The translations under genes were made by a program, and so were the position numbers. From contig CAXIPT010000003.1 in assembly GCA_964030475.1 (NCBI GenBank), forward strand, positions 9,841,442 through 9,905,441: a stretch of 64,000 nucleotides of DNA, written 5' to 3'. The notes beneath the pieces were generated by a model. It was not told the origin of the DNA, ran no database searches, and saw only the letters and a program-made list of their open reading frames with translations. Source of the DNA: Tethya wilhelma. Its lineage: Eukaryota; Porifera; Demospongiae; Tethyida; Tethyidae. This document shows, piece by piece, positions 1-11,034 of the stretch (within the stretch, counting starts at the first letter, position 1; each line of letters begins with the position of its first letter).

Positions 1-375
1 ACGGCATCTTGACCAGCCAAAAAACCCACAGCTGTAGCTAATAGTAGCGATATCAGATGATTTTTTTGATTACAAAACTACAGCATACCAATATTTTTAA
101 AAAAATCTGTAATCTTTTTGAAACATTCTGGTGCGAATCTTACTACCATAGCTTATTCCTACTTCAAGTTATAAATTTTTAAAGGTGACAGTGTTAAATT
201 TTCTTATGTACAATTTTCCAATACAAACTGTGGCACCAATTTCAAGTAGTTGATTTAAGCACAACAATGAAACCTTACATAGTTATTTTTACACATTGAA
301 CACTTAACACACATACACAATGGCTTTCTCATTGATATGAGAGTTCAAGTGACCTTTTGATGTCTATCATGCTCT

Positions 376-991
376 TTATGAGCAACATTTACTTTCAGTC
401 ACCAATACCTCTATTTTGTGCTGTAGTTCATCCAGTTTAGTAGCAAATTTACTTTCTAAAGTATCTAATTTTTGAGAAAGTTCAGCATTATCAATAGCAC
501 TGTTGTCAACTTTTACGCTAAGAGTACTTAACTTAAGGCTTAACTGTTCAGTTTTTATTTGTTCCTTTTCTAGTGCTCTCTGTATTTCAGAGAGATCTGA
601 GCCTTTAACTGTGGTACTATAAGAATCTTTGGGCCTAGATCTACAAGTACAAAACTGCTGCATTAAAAACTCTTCCAGTTCTTTGATATTTATTGCGAAT
701 CATTTCTGCTCTTTTCTTTTGTGTTCGACCACAGATCACTTTAAAAGAATTAAATGTTACTGTGAATGTTGCATCACAAAGTACTTTCATCCGATCATAA
801 AACTGGATCCATGACAAACTGCGTTCTCGCCTAAGCATATCAAGCTCATAGACAGCTCCTTTTGTTATGTTTGGAAATGAACTATTTAGTGTGGGGCTTG
901 TGCTGGCACCGTGGCATTCATCGAATTTATCAATTGACAGCCCAATCTTCTGACAATAAGTCCCAGGGTAAACAGTACTTGCAGCCATATC
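376..991 (-). pseudogene. Unrecognised coiled-coil protein, probably frameshifted
   Basis: Two overlapping reading frames on the minus strand look like one coding unit. The upstream part begins after a good acceptor (TTTGCTACAG, exon start 991) and runs as DMAASTVYPGTYCQKIG... to a stop just inside the second frame. The second part is rich in Glu, Lys, Leu and Gln with heptad-like spacing (EIQRALEKEQIKTEQLSLKL) and looks like a coiled coil ending in ESKCCS. Removing one base of the short T run at 682-684 would make the reading continuous (RNKYQ then ELEEFLMQQF). This suggests a 1-nt frameshift, either real decay or a base error. No start exon was found upstream and I do not recognise the family. 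The function is unknown. It could also be two exons of a gene with a very short intron. Confidence 0.4.
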
Positions 992-1015
992 CTGTAGCAA
1001 AATTGCAAACAGCAT

Positions 1016-2031
1016 GACTAGCTAGTTATACTGGGCAACTATTAGAAAACGTGTAGTAACACACTAGCAACAGCATCATTCTACTTACTTATCAGTTGTC
1101 TTATTCAGTTTGCTTGGCTCTGAGAGTTGAAGTCTAGAGAAAACACAACAAATTGCATATTACGGTGTCCGGGCCATTCCGTACGATATTAAAAGACGTC
1201 CAGTCCTTAACTGTACAATCTAAAGGTCCAGATTCCGATTCTACATGAAACTTGGTTGTATCCATTCCGGATCCACAAAAACTAACATAAACATCGGTAA
1301 AATTAAGTTTTGACTAAAAAATAGTAGCAGATTCGGAATCAGCACCTCAAAATTAGCAGGGATGAAATGTACTTACCGTTGCTACTTCTCTTATTTCTCT
1401 ACAGCAGTAACAGTTAGCACGGTGCCACGCTCTACATTGAAATTTTCAAAAAATTCTGCACGCACCAAAATCAACGTAAAGCTATGCGGGAAATACGGGG
1501 TTAAATTTTTAACATGGATTATCTCCATAACCCCTTGGTGGATTTTCGTCAAATAAGACTTATTAGAATCGCCAAAGACTGTATTATCGTGTGAATTGGA
1601 GTGAATGACTTTTGCTTTAACTGATGAAAGTATATAATTTTTTATTGTAAGAGGGTATTTTTAATAGCAATTTGATATCGCTACTAATAGTCCTTGACGT
1701 CGATTGATAGGCTACCCGAGACACTTGTACCTGTGTATAACACACCCTACAAAGAAACAAGTGCCTGATGATGCTTTGACGTGACATTTGATTTGTTTGT
1801 AGTTGTTTTTTTTTTCAACTTACCCGTTCTGTGCTGCATTTGGTTGCAGTAAAGACAAGAATGAAACTACAAGAGCAACAAACCAAGTATCCATGCTCAA
1901 TCACTATAGCAAGCTTCCCTGAGTCTGATTTTGGTGGGGGAGGGGCTGGTTGCAAAAAAAAAAAAAAAAAAGTCATGTGACAGTCACGCTCGACCACTCC
2001 AGATCCCGGATCCCATCCCATCCCTCCTCAA
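1016..2031. other. No supported gene; AT-rich intergenic DNA
   Basis: There is no reading frame with coding character or paired splice sites. The stretch holds a T run near 1808, an A run near 1955 and a patch with repeated GTCC/CCGG-type words near 1165-1275 that may be an old repeat. Short open frames here are low-complexity and are not reported as genes. Confidence 0.5.
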
Positions 2032-2291
2032 CAAGGGGTGGCAACTGCCATTCACTCTGTACTTGCACCCGCGACCGCGGTCAAAATGACGGTCAACGGT
2101 ACGCTCAAATGAGATTTTAGTGCAAGTCAACGGTCAAAATGAAATCAAAATTGGTAAAGGTCGTCGCGGATAAGTCAAGCGCGAAATTCCACCGCTCGGT
2201 CAACGGTAAAAATGGAAATTTTAGACGGTCAAGATCTTGACTGCGGTCGCGGGTGCAAGTACTAAGTGGGCCTACTGGCTGCCACCCCTTG
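2032..2291. mobile_element. Foldback/MITE-like element, about 260 bp
   Basis: The left end begins CAAGGGGTGGCA and the right end finishes TGCCACCCCTTG, an exact 12-bp inverted repeat. A second inverted pair lies just inside: ACTTGCACCCGCGACCGCGG near 2061 mirrors the GCGGTCGCGGGTGCAAGT block near 2243. The interior repeats the word GGTCAACGGT several times. The element has no coding capacity, so it would be non-autonomous. No target-site duplication was clear. Confidence 0.6.
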
Positions 2292-2536
2292 CTCGAACAG
2301 ATTCTCGTGCCCAGACCCAGTCTAGTCTGAGTCATCTCTTCACTAGCTTCGGTAAGCTGGATAGTCTTAAATCATAGACATCATGTAGTCATGGATTAAT
2401 TATGTGTGAACATAATTGGAAACACTAGAACATGTAAAATTATAGCATGCGCTGAATCTAGGCAAGCATAAATAGTTTGATAAATTATCAGTAAAGTTGA
2501 GTCAGTAGTTTATATTATGTCAATCAATAATTTCAG

Positions 2537-2942
2537 ATCAAATGATGGAAAGTAATCAGCCTACTAGTGTTGGAGACAAACCCAGTGGTTCTTCCAGTTG
2601 TAACCCACATCCTACCACCACCACCACCACATGGTCTCCTCCCACAATGGTCCCTTACCTCTTCTCTCGTTCGGACACTGGCCGCTTCACTCCTGCCTCC
2701 ATATTTGCTACCTCGTTATCATCCTCTTCCACCACTACTATGACTACTGACAGTCTCCAACCCATCATGACATCATCCTATAGCCACCATACTCACCCTG
2801 GTGGACTCTATAGTGCCCCACCCACTTCTTTAGATGCTCAGCCTATTGTGCCAGTGATAAGCATGTCCATACCCTGCTCTCTCCCTTCTCAGCTCTCAGA
2901 CTCACTATGTCATCCTCTGGGGTCTTTGGCTCGTGATTATGT
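2537..2942 (+). CDS. Probable exon, Ser/Thr/Pro-rich low-complexity protein
   Basis: An open stretch follows a good acceptor (AATTTCAG, exon start 2537) and ends at a strong donor (GTAAGT at 2943). It has an ATG at 2542. The predicted segment is about 134 residues, rich in Ser, Thr, Pro and His, with a poly-Thr run and no domain I recognise. It ends in phase 2, which matches the phase of the exon opening at 4700 in the ankyrin gene downstream, so it could be that gene's first coding exon. The intervening intron would be 1.76 kb, long for this locus, and a phase match occurs by chance one time in three. It may instead belong to a separate gene. Confidence 0.35.
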
Positions 2943-2949
2943 GTAAGTC

Positions 2950-4264
2950 TCAGCCATGTATACATTTATTAAGGTTCCGGGATACTGTTGGCATTTAATT
3001 AGACGAAACAATTTTTTTGTCAAAATTAGTATCAGTTTTTGTTCAAAATGGCAGAGATATGGCCATAAAATTTTTGACATCAAACATAGGCATATATAGA
3101 TATTCATAAGGCAGTTCATCTTTGTTTTAGTGCTTTCAGAGCTTATTTTTTATACTGACTAGGGACTGACGAAGAGTTTTTGTGGAATACTGCTTTGTAA
3201 AATGAACGAAACACTCAAACAGTGAGCAGACCCGACCTCAGTTGAAAATTAACAAACCTCACTATATTAATTTTCCCAAGCAAGTAAGCAATTTTTTAAA
3301 ACTCTTCGCTAGACCCTCATAATTACAATTGTATTTCTGCATGTCTCACTAAGCCTACTGTTGCAGATATTTGACGCATAAAATTGCTAAATTTTGAGCT
3401 CTTTGCTTCAGTTGGGTAAACTTGTGCCAGCAACCAAATTTAGTCTAGAGTAGCATAAATTTGTAGCTGAGTAAGTGTGTAAAGTCTCGGCAATGTGCAA
3501 TGAGCATTTTTTGTTAAATACTGATTAATGTGCAGTTTGCTCTCACAATTATTTTGCCTGTATCCTGGAACTTTAATCATCTATGATTAGGAAATGGAAG
3601 GGGGTGGATTTTTAGCTATGAATACTAAATTAGCCCAGGCTCTCTCCCAAAGCTCATTGTAGTAAATTGTAGCTAGGTCAAAGAATCGTCTGTACCCCTT
3701 TGTGTACCTAGCATCTTGTATGTGTATGTCCCAAACCAGTGTCCATATATACACGCAAGATTTCTTAGCGAAGGCTATAATGAGTAGTTTATTGTTAGTC
3801 ACTTGTCTTTTCAAAGTAAAAACTGTCAGATAGTGTTGTACATACATCCAGGGTTATACCTTGCATACTAAACAAAATAACCATGCAGGGTTAAGTCAGG
3901 CAGTAATATTTTTTGCTAAAGTTAGTGCTCACCACTCCTGAGTAGTCAGGGGGATTTTTTTCACATACATAATTATACAGTGTCTTAGGAAGATTTAGGT
4001 TTGCCTCCTAATTTGAAGACTTGAAGTGGGTCTGTAGTGTGTATTAAATAAAGTATTGCATGCATACTTTAGAGTGGGATCCAGTGAAATGCCAGTTAGA
4101 CTAAGAAGGTTTTTTTCTATGTAATAATAATTATGTACTGTGGTGCTTGACAAGGAGACCACGCTATTTACCATAGTTTGACTAATATTCATATTCGGAA
4201 AATTTTCACCGTGTGTAAAAATTAAACATGCACTAATATTTTGACAACCAATTACCAATATTAA
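2950..4264. other. No supported gene
   Basis: This is AT-rich sequence with no convincing exon on either strand. A fragment at about 3635-3655 reads CCCAGGCTCTCTCCCA and matches the end of the foldback element that starts at 4265, so a decayed partial copy may lie here. Confidence 0.45.
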
Positions 4265-4518
4265 TAGCCTCGTTCCCAGGCTCTCTCCCAGTGAATATTT
4301 ATGCACACGCGCGCGCAAAAATAGGAAAGGAGAGAGCCTGGTACGCGACATCACGTGAATGACTTTGCCCATAGAGAGACCGTAGAGAGAGTTTGTATAG
4401 TTTCTCTACTACAGCATGCTAATTTTTCTGTGCGCTAACGTGATTTCGTGTACCAGGCTCTCTCCTTTCCTATTTTTTGGCGCGTAATATTCAGGGAAAG
4501 AGCCTGGGAATGAGGCTA
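4265..4518. mobile_element. Foldback/MITE, TAGCCTCGTTCCCAGGC family
   Basis: The left end reads TAGCCTCGTTCCCAGGCTCT. The right end is its near inverse (AGAGCCTGGGAATGAGGCTA). The hexamer TATTAA flanks both sides (4259-4264 and 4519-4524) and looks like a target-site duplication. A second inverted pair inside (AAAATAGGAAAGGAGAGAGC near 4317 against GCTCTCTCCTTTCCTATTTT near 4459) makes a nested hairpin. It has no coding capacity. Related hairpins occur at 37891, 39258 and 39462. Confidence 0.7.
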
Positions 4519-4703
4519 TATTAATGTGGGTGCTATGTAAGTACAAAAATTAAACACGCAAAAATTTAACATGCAAATATTTTCAACGCAAAAATATCTA
4601 GAACTACTGTAGCTGTAGATAGAACTGCATATGCCATTAGTTTGCTGAATTATCACAAAGCCGGAACTCTTAAAGCTTGTGTGTTTTTTTTTTTTACAGA
4701 CTA

Positions 4704-7700
4704 ATGGAAAAGGAACTAATTGAAGCTTGCCAGAGAGGAAATGATAATGCAGTCTTGTCTCTCATCAACAGTGGTGTCAATGTTAACTGCATAGTTAACT
4801 GCATGGTTTACTTTAGCATATCAGTTGGGGAGTTCAGTCCATTAATGATGGCTAGTTCTATGGGACATCTTTCCACGGTAAAGATGTTGATAGGACATGG
4901 TGCTCAGGTTAACTTAATGACCAAAGATGGAAAGACTGCTCTGGTACATGCAACTGGAAACATGGACATAGACATTGTTAAACTATTAGTAGATCATGGT
5001 GCTAAAGTTGGACGAGAGTCTGCTCTAGTTTTGGCATCTAGAGTTGGAGATGATTCTTTTGCCTCTTTTCTTCTTGACAGTGGAGTGGAAGTCAATTGTT
5101 TAGTAGATGCTTTTGAAGGACAGTACAGTCCATTAATGGGAGCAGCTATTGAGGGACACAGCAATATAGCTGAGCTCTTTTTACAACGTGGTGCTCGAGT
5201 TGACTTAGAAAACATTCATGGGAAAACAGCTCTAGAGTATGCATGTATTTATAAACAAATGGACATTATTAAGCTGTTAGTGGATTGTGGTGCTAAAGTT
5301 GGACGAGCGTATGCTCTAGTAGAAGCTTGCATGTGGGGAGAAGATTTTTTTGTCTTTTCTCTTGTTGACAATGGAGAAGAAGTTGATTGTTTGGTGGATA
5401 TTAATAATGTGCAGTGGAGTCCATTAATGGGAGCAGCTAGTAATGGGCATATCAATATAGCCAAATTCTTGCTACAACATGGTGCTCATGTTGACTTACG
5501 AAACAGTGACGGAAAATCTGCTCTCTTATGGGCTAGTGATCATGGGAAAATGGATGTAGCTAAGCTATTAGTGGATCATGGTGCTAAATTCGGACTAGCT
5601 GATGCTCTGTATGAAGCTTGTCTAAGAGGAGAAGATATTAGTTTTGTCTCTTCTCTTATTAAGAATGGAGCGGAAGTTGACTGTTTAGTGGAGAATCCTG
5701 ATTTTATTTTTGAGTCCCTGAGTCCACTAATGGCAGCTGCTATTGGAGGCCATGCCAATACAGTTAAACTATTGCTGCAGCAAGGTGCTCAGGTTGACTT
5801 AGACAATGGGGGGAAAACTGCCCTGCATTATGCAAGTGCCTACAAACAAGTGGGCATTGCTAAGCTATTAGTGGATCATGGTGCTAAATTCGGACTAGCT
5901 GATGCTCTAGTTGAAGCTTGTCGAAGAGGAGAAGATACTTTTGTCTCTTCTCTTATTAAAAAAGGAGTGGAAGTTGACTGTTTAGTGGAGGATCCTGATG
6001 ATTTTGGGTACCTGAGTCCATTAATGGCAGCTGCTATTGGAGGGCATACCAATACAGTTAAACTATTGCTGCAGCAAGGTGCTCAGGTTGACTTAGACAA
6101 TGCGGGGGAAACTGCTCTGCAGTATGCAAGTTTGTACAAGGAAGTGGGCATTGCTAAGCTATTAGTTGATCATGGTGCTAAAGTTGGACGAGAGTATGCT
6201 TTGGTCGCAGCTTGTAGAAGTGGGGATGCTTCTTTTGCCTGTTTTCTTATTGACAGTGGAGTAAATATCAACATTTTAGTTGTAATTCTTGGTGGAGTAG
6301 AGTTGAGTCCACTAATGGCAGCTGCTCATGAGGGTCAACCATCTATAGCTAATTTGCTCTTAGATCGTGGCGCTCAAGTTGACTTGCAGAGCAGTGATGG
6401 TTCAACTGCTTTAATAGTAGCATCCAGTTCTTCGAGTATAAAAACAGCCTGGCTCTTATTGAAACATGGAGCTAAAGTTGATTTGGTCAATAATGTTGGT
6501 GAAACAGCTATGTACAAAGCTCATATATATAGTATGGTTGATTTACTAATATCAGCAATGATCCCTAAGCTGATTGCAATGCTTCAGCCAATAGCCCACA
6601 AGTGGAGGGAGCTAGGAAAGCATCTCGGTTTAAGTGTCACAACTCTAAACCTTTGTAACAATGAAGGAAAACCACTACAAGCAGTAATGAACATGTGGTC
6701 ACAACAGAATGATCCTCGTCCATCTTGGATAACTTTAATCAGAGCTGTAAAAGCCATGAGCAAGGACTTAGCACGAGCAATGGATCAGTTAGTTTGTAAG
6801 TTTGTTGTTATGTTTTTATCACTAACCTGCAATTGCCAATATATTTATGTACAAGCAACTTAATGATGATTTGACAATTATATACATGTAGGTCCACAAC
6901 TAAGAACCTGGCACATTGACGATGACAAACAAGAGGATAGTGAAGAAACTGAAAGCACTGATGAAGAGGAAGAAGAAATTGATGTTAAAAGCTCTGAAGG
7001 TACAAATGAGGCACAACACCTTGCTGCTGTGGAAAAGGCCATTAAAGAGAAAGGAAAACTGAAACACACCATAAGTCATGGTGCATTTGTAGGCCCTGCT
7101 GGTTCTGGAAAGAGTTCCTTGATGTCACGGCTATTTGGTGAGATGCCTAGCTTTACTTCACCTAGCACTGGGGTGGCTGAACGTGTTGTCCAAGTTGAAG
7201 TAAAAAGATCATCATCAGTAGCTGTGAGTGCTGACTCAGCAATGTGGTTGAAGATACTCTATGATGATGAAGCAATTCGAATAATGAATTTTGCATCTTC
7301 AGTCTCACCACCTCAACTCCCAACTGTCAGTGACAGACCACACCTACTTCCTGTCACACCCACTGCTACTATCATGAAGCATGATCTCCCACAGCCTCAA
7401 GTAACTGTTACCCCCAGTACAAGTAGCCTACACAATGCTTATTTTCAGGTTAGTACACCACCAGGGTACATACCTCCAAAGGGAGTGTTCAAAAGAGCTC
7501 TCCAAGGAAGACATCAATTGAGAAGCCTTTGCCAGCATTTCAAGAACTCGTGGACACTCTATCTCACAGATACAGGGGGCCAAATGGAGTTCCAAGAAGT
7601 CCTGCCACTCTTGGTGTCTGGTCCTTCAATTTTCTTCCTTACCTTTCGTCTCAATCAAGACCTCCATCAGCACTTCACAATAGAGTACCGTCTCCCAAAT

Positions 7701-9751
7701 GGTGGAAGGTCAGACCCTTATCAATCAACACTCACAGTGGTCGAAGCTATCCTTCAAACCCTTGCCAGTGTAGCATCAATGGGTGCATTCACTTACAGTG
7801 GACCACAGACAAAGAGTACTCCACTCAAGCCAAAAGTGCTCATAGTAGGCACTCACAAAGATCAGCTTGACCCAGCTACAGCTGAATCAAAGATCAAAGA
7901 AATTGATCAATATCTCCAGAAGGTCATTAAGTCCACTGCCCACTATGATGAAGACCTGGTGGTGTTTTCCAGCGAGTCTCAACTCATCTTTACAGTCAAT
8001 AACTTTTCCCAAGGTGATTCTGATTTTATGAAGATAAAATCAAGCGTCAATCAAGCAGTACATCGTGGAGAATTTGAAGTGAGCTATCCCGCACACTGGC
8101 TAATCTTCAGCCTTATTCTTCGTCAGGAAACGATCAAAGATCCTATCATCAGTTATGACCAGTGCTTTGCTGTGGCTCAAGATTGTGGCATTGCTAGTCG
8201 TGAGGAGCTGAACCATGCACTGTGGTTTCTACATACAAAGATAGGCCTGGTTCGTCACTTTCCCTTTCCTGGTCTTGATGACATCGTGATAAGAGATCCT
8301 CAGGTGCTGTTCGACCATGTCACTCAGCTTATAGTGGATTCATTCACATTCAAGAATGTTGGTAAGAGACTCTCTAGTGAGTTCAAACAAAAAGGGATAT
8401 TTTCATTCAAAGATTTGGAAAAGGTCAGTCAACTGGAAAGCTTCCTTACTCCAGGTAAGCTCCTTGAGCTGCTAAAGCATCTTAGAATAGTTGCTCCACT
8501 TCAAACAGAAGATGGTCCCCAGAAATATTTCATGCCCTGCATTTTAGCCCACTCAAAAGTTTGTGATTCTCAGCAGCTTCCTACACAGAATTCAGACACC
8601 CCTCCTCTAGTTATTACGTTTAAGTGCGGCTATTGTCCAAAAGGCCTTGCTGGAGCTCTTATCGTGTACTTACTCTCTAATGAAATGGGGTCAAAGTTCA
8701 AATGGGAACTTCAAACAGATCAAATCTTCCGAGACCAAGTTTCATTTCTCGTCAGTCCTTATGACATCATTACGCTCAAAATCCACCCCACCTACCTGGA
8801 GTTGATTCATTGTCGTGAGGATGAAACTTGTACCAGACCAATTCAAAGTGTGTGTTCTAGTGTTCGTCAAAGTGTAGAGATGGGTATTCGAAAAGTGTCC
8901 TCTGACATGAACCTCACTTCAAACTCCAACCACTCTCTTAGCTTCTACTGTGGAAACAAGCAATGCATTATAAACAATGGCAGCCATCCTGCCACTCAAA
9001 TCAAGAGAGATGAAGACTGTCCTTCAAATGTGGTAGCTGAAAATGGCCAGTGTAAGCTGTGGTGTAAGAGATCAGGACACACCCTTCTATCTTCTCCACC
9101 TCCTGGTTGCTCCCTGTGGTTTAGACCAGAGAAAGGTTAGTGTTCATACATTGACTGACACACACTGTCTTGATAGTTGAATTCATTTTGTGTACTTAAC
9201 ATTTAGAGTCTGTTGCTGATTGTTCTCATGGTGATAGCTCATCTGCTTCACGTCCTAACAGAAAGAGAGGTCCAACTAGTACTGTCACAGTTGTGAGTGA
9301 TTGATTTATGTTGTAGCTCTAAGTATTATAAATGATGTCATTGTTTATTACTTCAGTCTAAAGAGTCGGAGGAGCTCTCACCAAGTCACTCAAAAAAACA
9401 GAAAATCAGTGAGTTCTTGTGTTGTAACAAGAACATAACTCAAACTTACACATTTCTGTTTTCGTTCCTCGTTCAGAATCTGTTCCTTCTTTTCGTGACT
9501 CATTTGCTGCTCTCCTACCCGTTGCCCATGACTGGAAGAACATTGGTGTTCTCCTAGCCATGCCATCTTATACACTGGCCAGGATTGAATGTGACAACTT
9601 TGGAGCGATAAACTGTCTCCGTGAGATGCTGTCAGAGTGGTTGAACCAGACCAACCCCCCTCCATCCTGGGAAACACTGGTAGAAGCCCTGGAGTCTCTT
9701 GGCAACCAGACAAAGGCAAAAGAAGTCAGAGAAAAATTCATCACTTCTTAG
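4704..9751 (+). CDS. Ankyrin - death domain - Roc GTPase - death domain protein (ROCO-type)
   Basis: Five exons give one frame of about 1582 codons: 4704-6795 (exon opens at 4700 after a T-rich acceptor), 6892-9135, 9207-9292, 9357-9408 and 9477-9751. All phases agree. Residues 1-610 are ankyrin repeats. Residues about 620-695 (PKLIAMLQPIAHKWRELGKHLGL...PSWITLIRAV) resemble a death domain. After an acidic linker comes a P-loop GPAGSGKSS (about 765-772), a switch-like DTGGQ (about 923) and a guanine-specificity-like THKD (about 1018). This order fits a Roc GTPase followed by a COR-like region. The last exon encodes a second death domain (LLPVAHDWKNIGVLL...PSWETLVEAL). The order recalls DAPK1 (ankyrin-Roc-COR-death) but without a kinase. 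It is probably a cytosolic signalling scaffold, perhaps in cell death or immunity (inference). More 5' coding exons are possible. Confidence 0.85.
4836..6330 (+). repeat. Higher-order ankyrin super-repeat, about 0.3 kb unit, six copies
   Basis: The words SPLM(A/G)AA, GAxVDL, KLLVDHGAK and EVDCLVE recur in the same order about every 290-305 bp, so the repeat unit is about 100 residues (three ankyrin motifs) rather than one. SPLM blocks begin near 4836, 5127, 5416, 5720, 6013 and 6303. The fourth and fifth units are the most alike (both with IGGHxNTVKLLLQQGAQVDLDN), which suggests recent expansion by unequal exchange. Confidence 0.8.
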
Positions 9752-10536
9752 TCTAGTAGCTATGGCACCATAATTTTTGTATACAATATTATCTATTGTC
9801 GTACTTGATCAGATGTTCAAGTACCGAGTTTTGTATGTATAGTTACACTATTTTGTACAATTCTTTCACTGTTTTTATTTTATATCTGTTTTACCCTGGA
9901 TGGCACCATGTAGCTATGACATTAATTGTTATTAATTTTCGAATGATGATTTTCTTACTGATCAAAATAATTATTAATTTGTATGTATCTGACTTGTGTC
10001 ATGCTTATTATATATGTTGACAATATTGATGGTACCGGGTCAGCTAGTGCTAGCAGGTCACTGAGGTCAGGCTGGCCAATTTACTATAGCTTAGCAACAA
10101 AAAAACACAGATTGAAATGATAATATTAAATAATCCTCATGCAGGCTTATAGCGCTATATAGGTCATGCATGGTGCAGTATACATATGCATGTGGCTGCA
10201 TGCATGGCACATGGATGCATGCTTGAAGACGTACGTTGAAGTACAGTGTATATTGTACAGGTATAATTAAAATGATTGTTTTCAAACTCATATTATAGCT
10301 ACATATATACTTTGTAGCTTTGACACTGAGGGACATAAACACAACAAGTCTTTCTAACACACAGTTAATACATGTATAATAGTGAAACAATCAGGTGTTG
10401 ACACAATCTTCACAGGTACACATGGAGAATAGAACAGAGATAGAGAATTAACAAACACAGACAATAGAGACAATGACATGTGAATGAAATGTGATATGCA
10501 TACAGACTGTCATGTGCAGGCAATTATGTATGCCAA
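9752..10536. other. Convergent intergenic region
   Basis: This is AT-rich sequence between the 3' ends of the ankyrin gene (+) and the PH-domain gene (-). I see no exon here. ATGCATG-like words are frequent around 10140-10230. No clear AATAAA was found for either gene. Confidence 0.5.
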
Positions 10537-11001
10537 CTAATGTCGTGATGACATGTATGATGTGAACCCCATAGAAGTGTTTATTAATGGTCCCTGTTCT
10601 GCCGGAAATCTGTGATCGAAGGACACCTGTTGTAATTCTTCAAACCACTGTAAATGAGAACAAGAAAGAGGACAAAACAATAAACCTGTGAACACCCATG
10701 GATATCACTAATCACTAGACTTTGTAATGCTGTGATTAAAATTTCAATGCGAGAAAAGTTATGTAGACAAATTTTTGGTGACGACCATAGACAATTACTT
10801 CAGTGTGTTAATTCACTTATGACCAACAACGTTTTAACTAAAGTAAGAGCAACAAGAAACACTTACTAGAATACAGCAATGGTTTAGTACAGGCTATATG
10901 CGGTGGGGCCAGGGTGGAGTGCTACGTACAACAACACTGTGTACACACTAACTCTAAGGTTTCTGTTGCTGAGTGAAGCACTTGCGCACTCAATTCAGAC
11001 A

Positions 11002-11034
<33 letters not shown>

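Noticed and set aside
2117..2335. Minus-strand open frame
   Set aside because: It lies in the inverted-repeat element 2032-2291 and has no start, splice or protein support.
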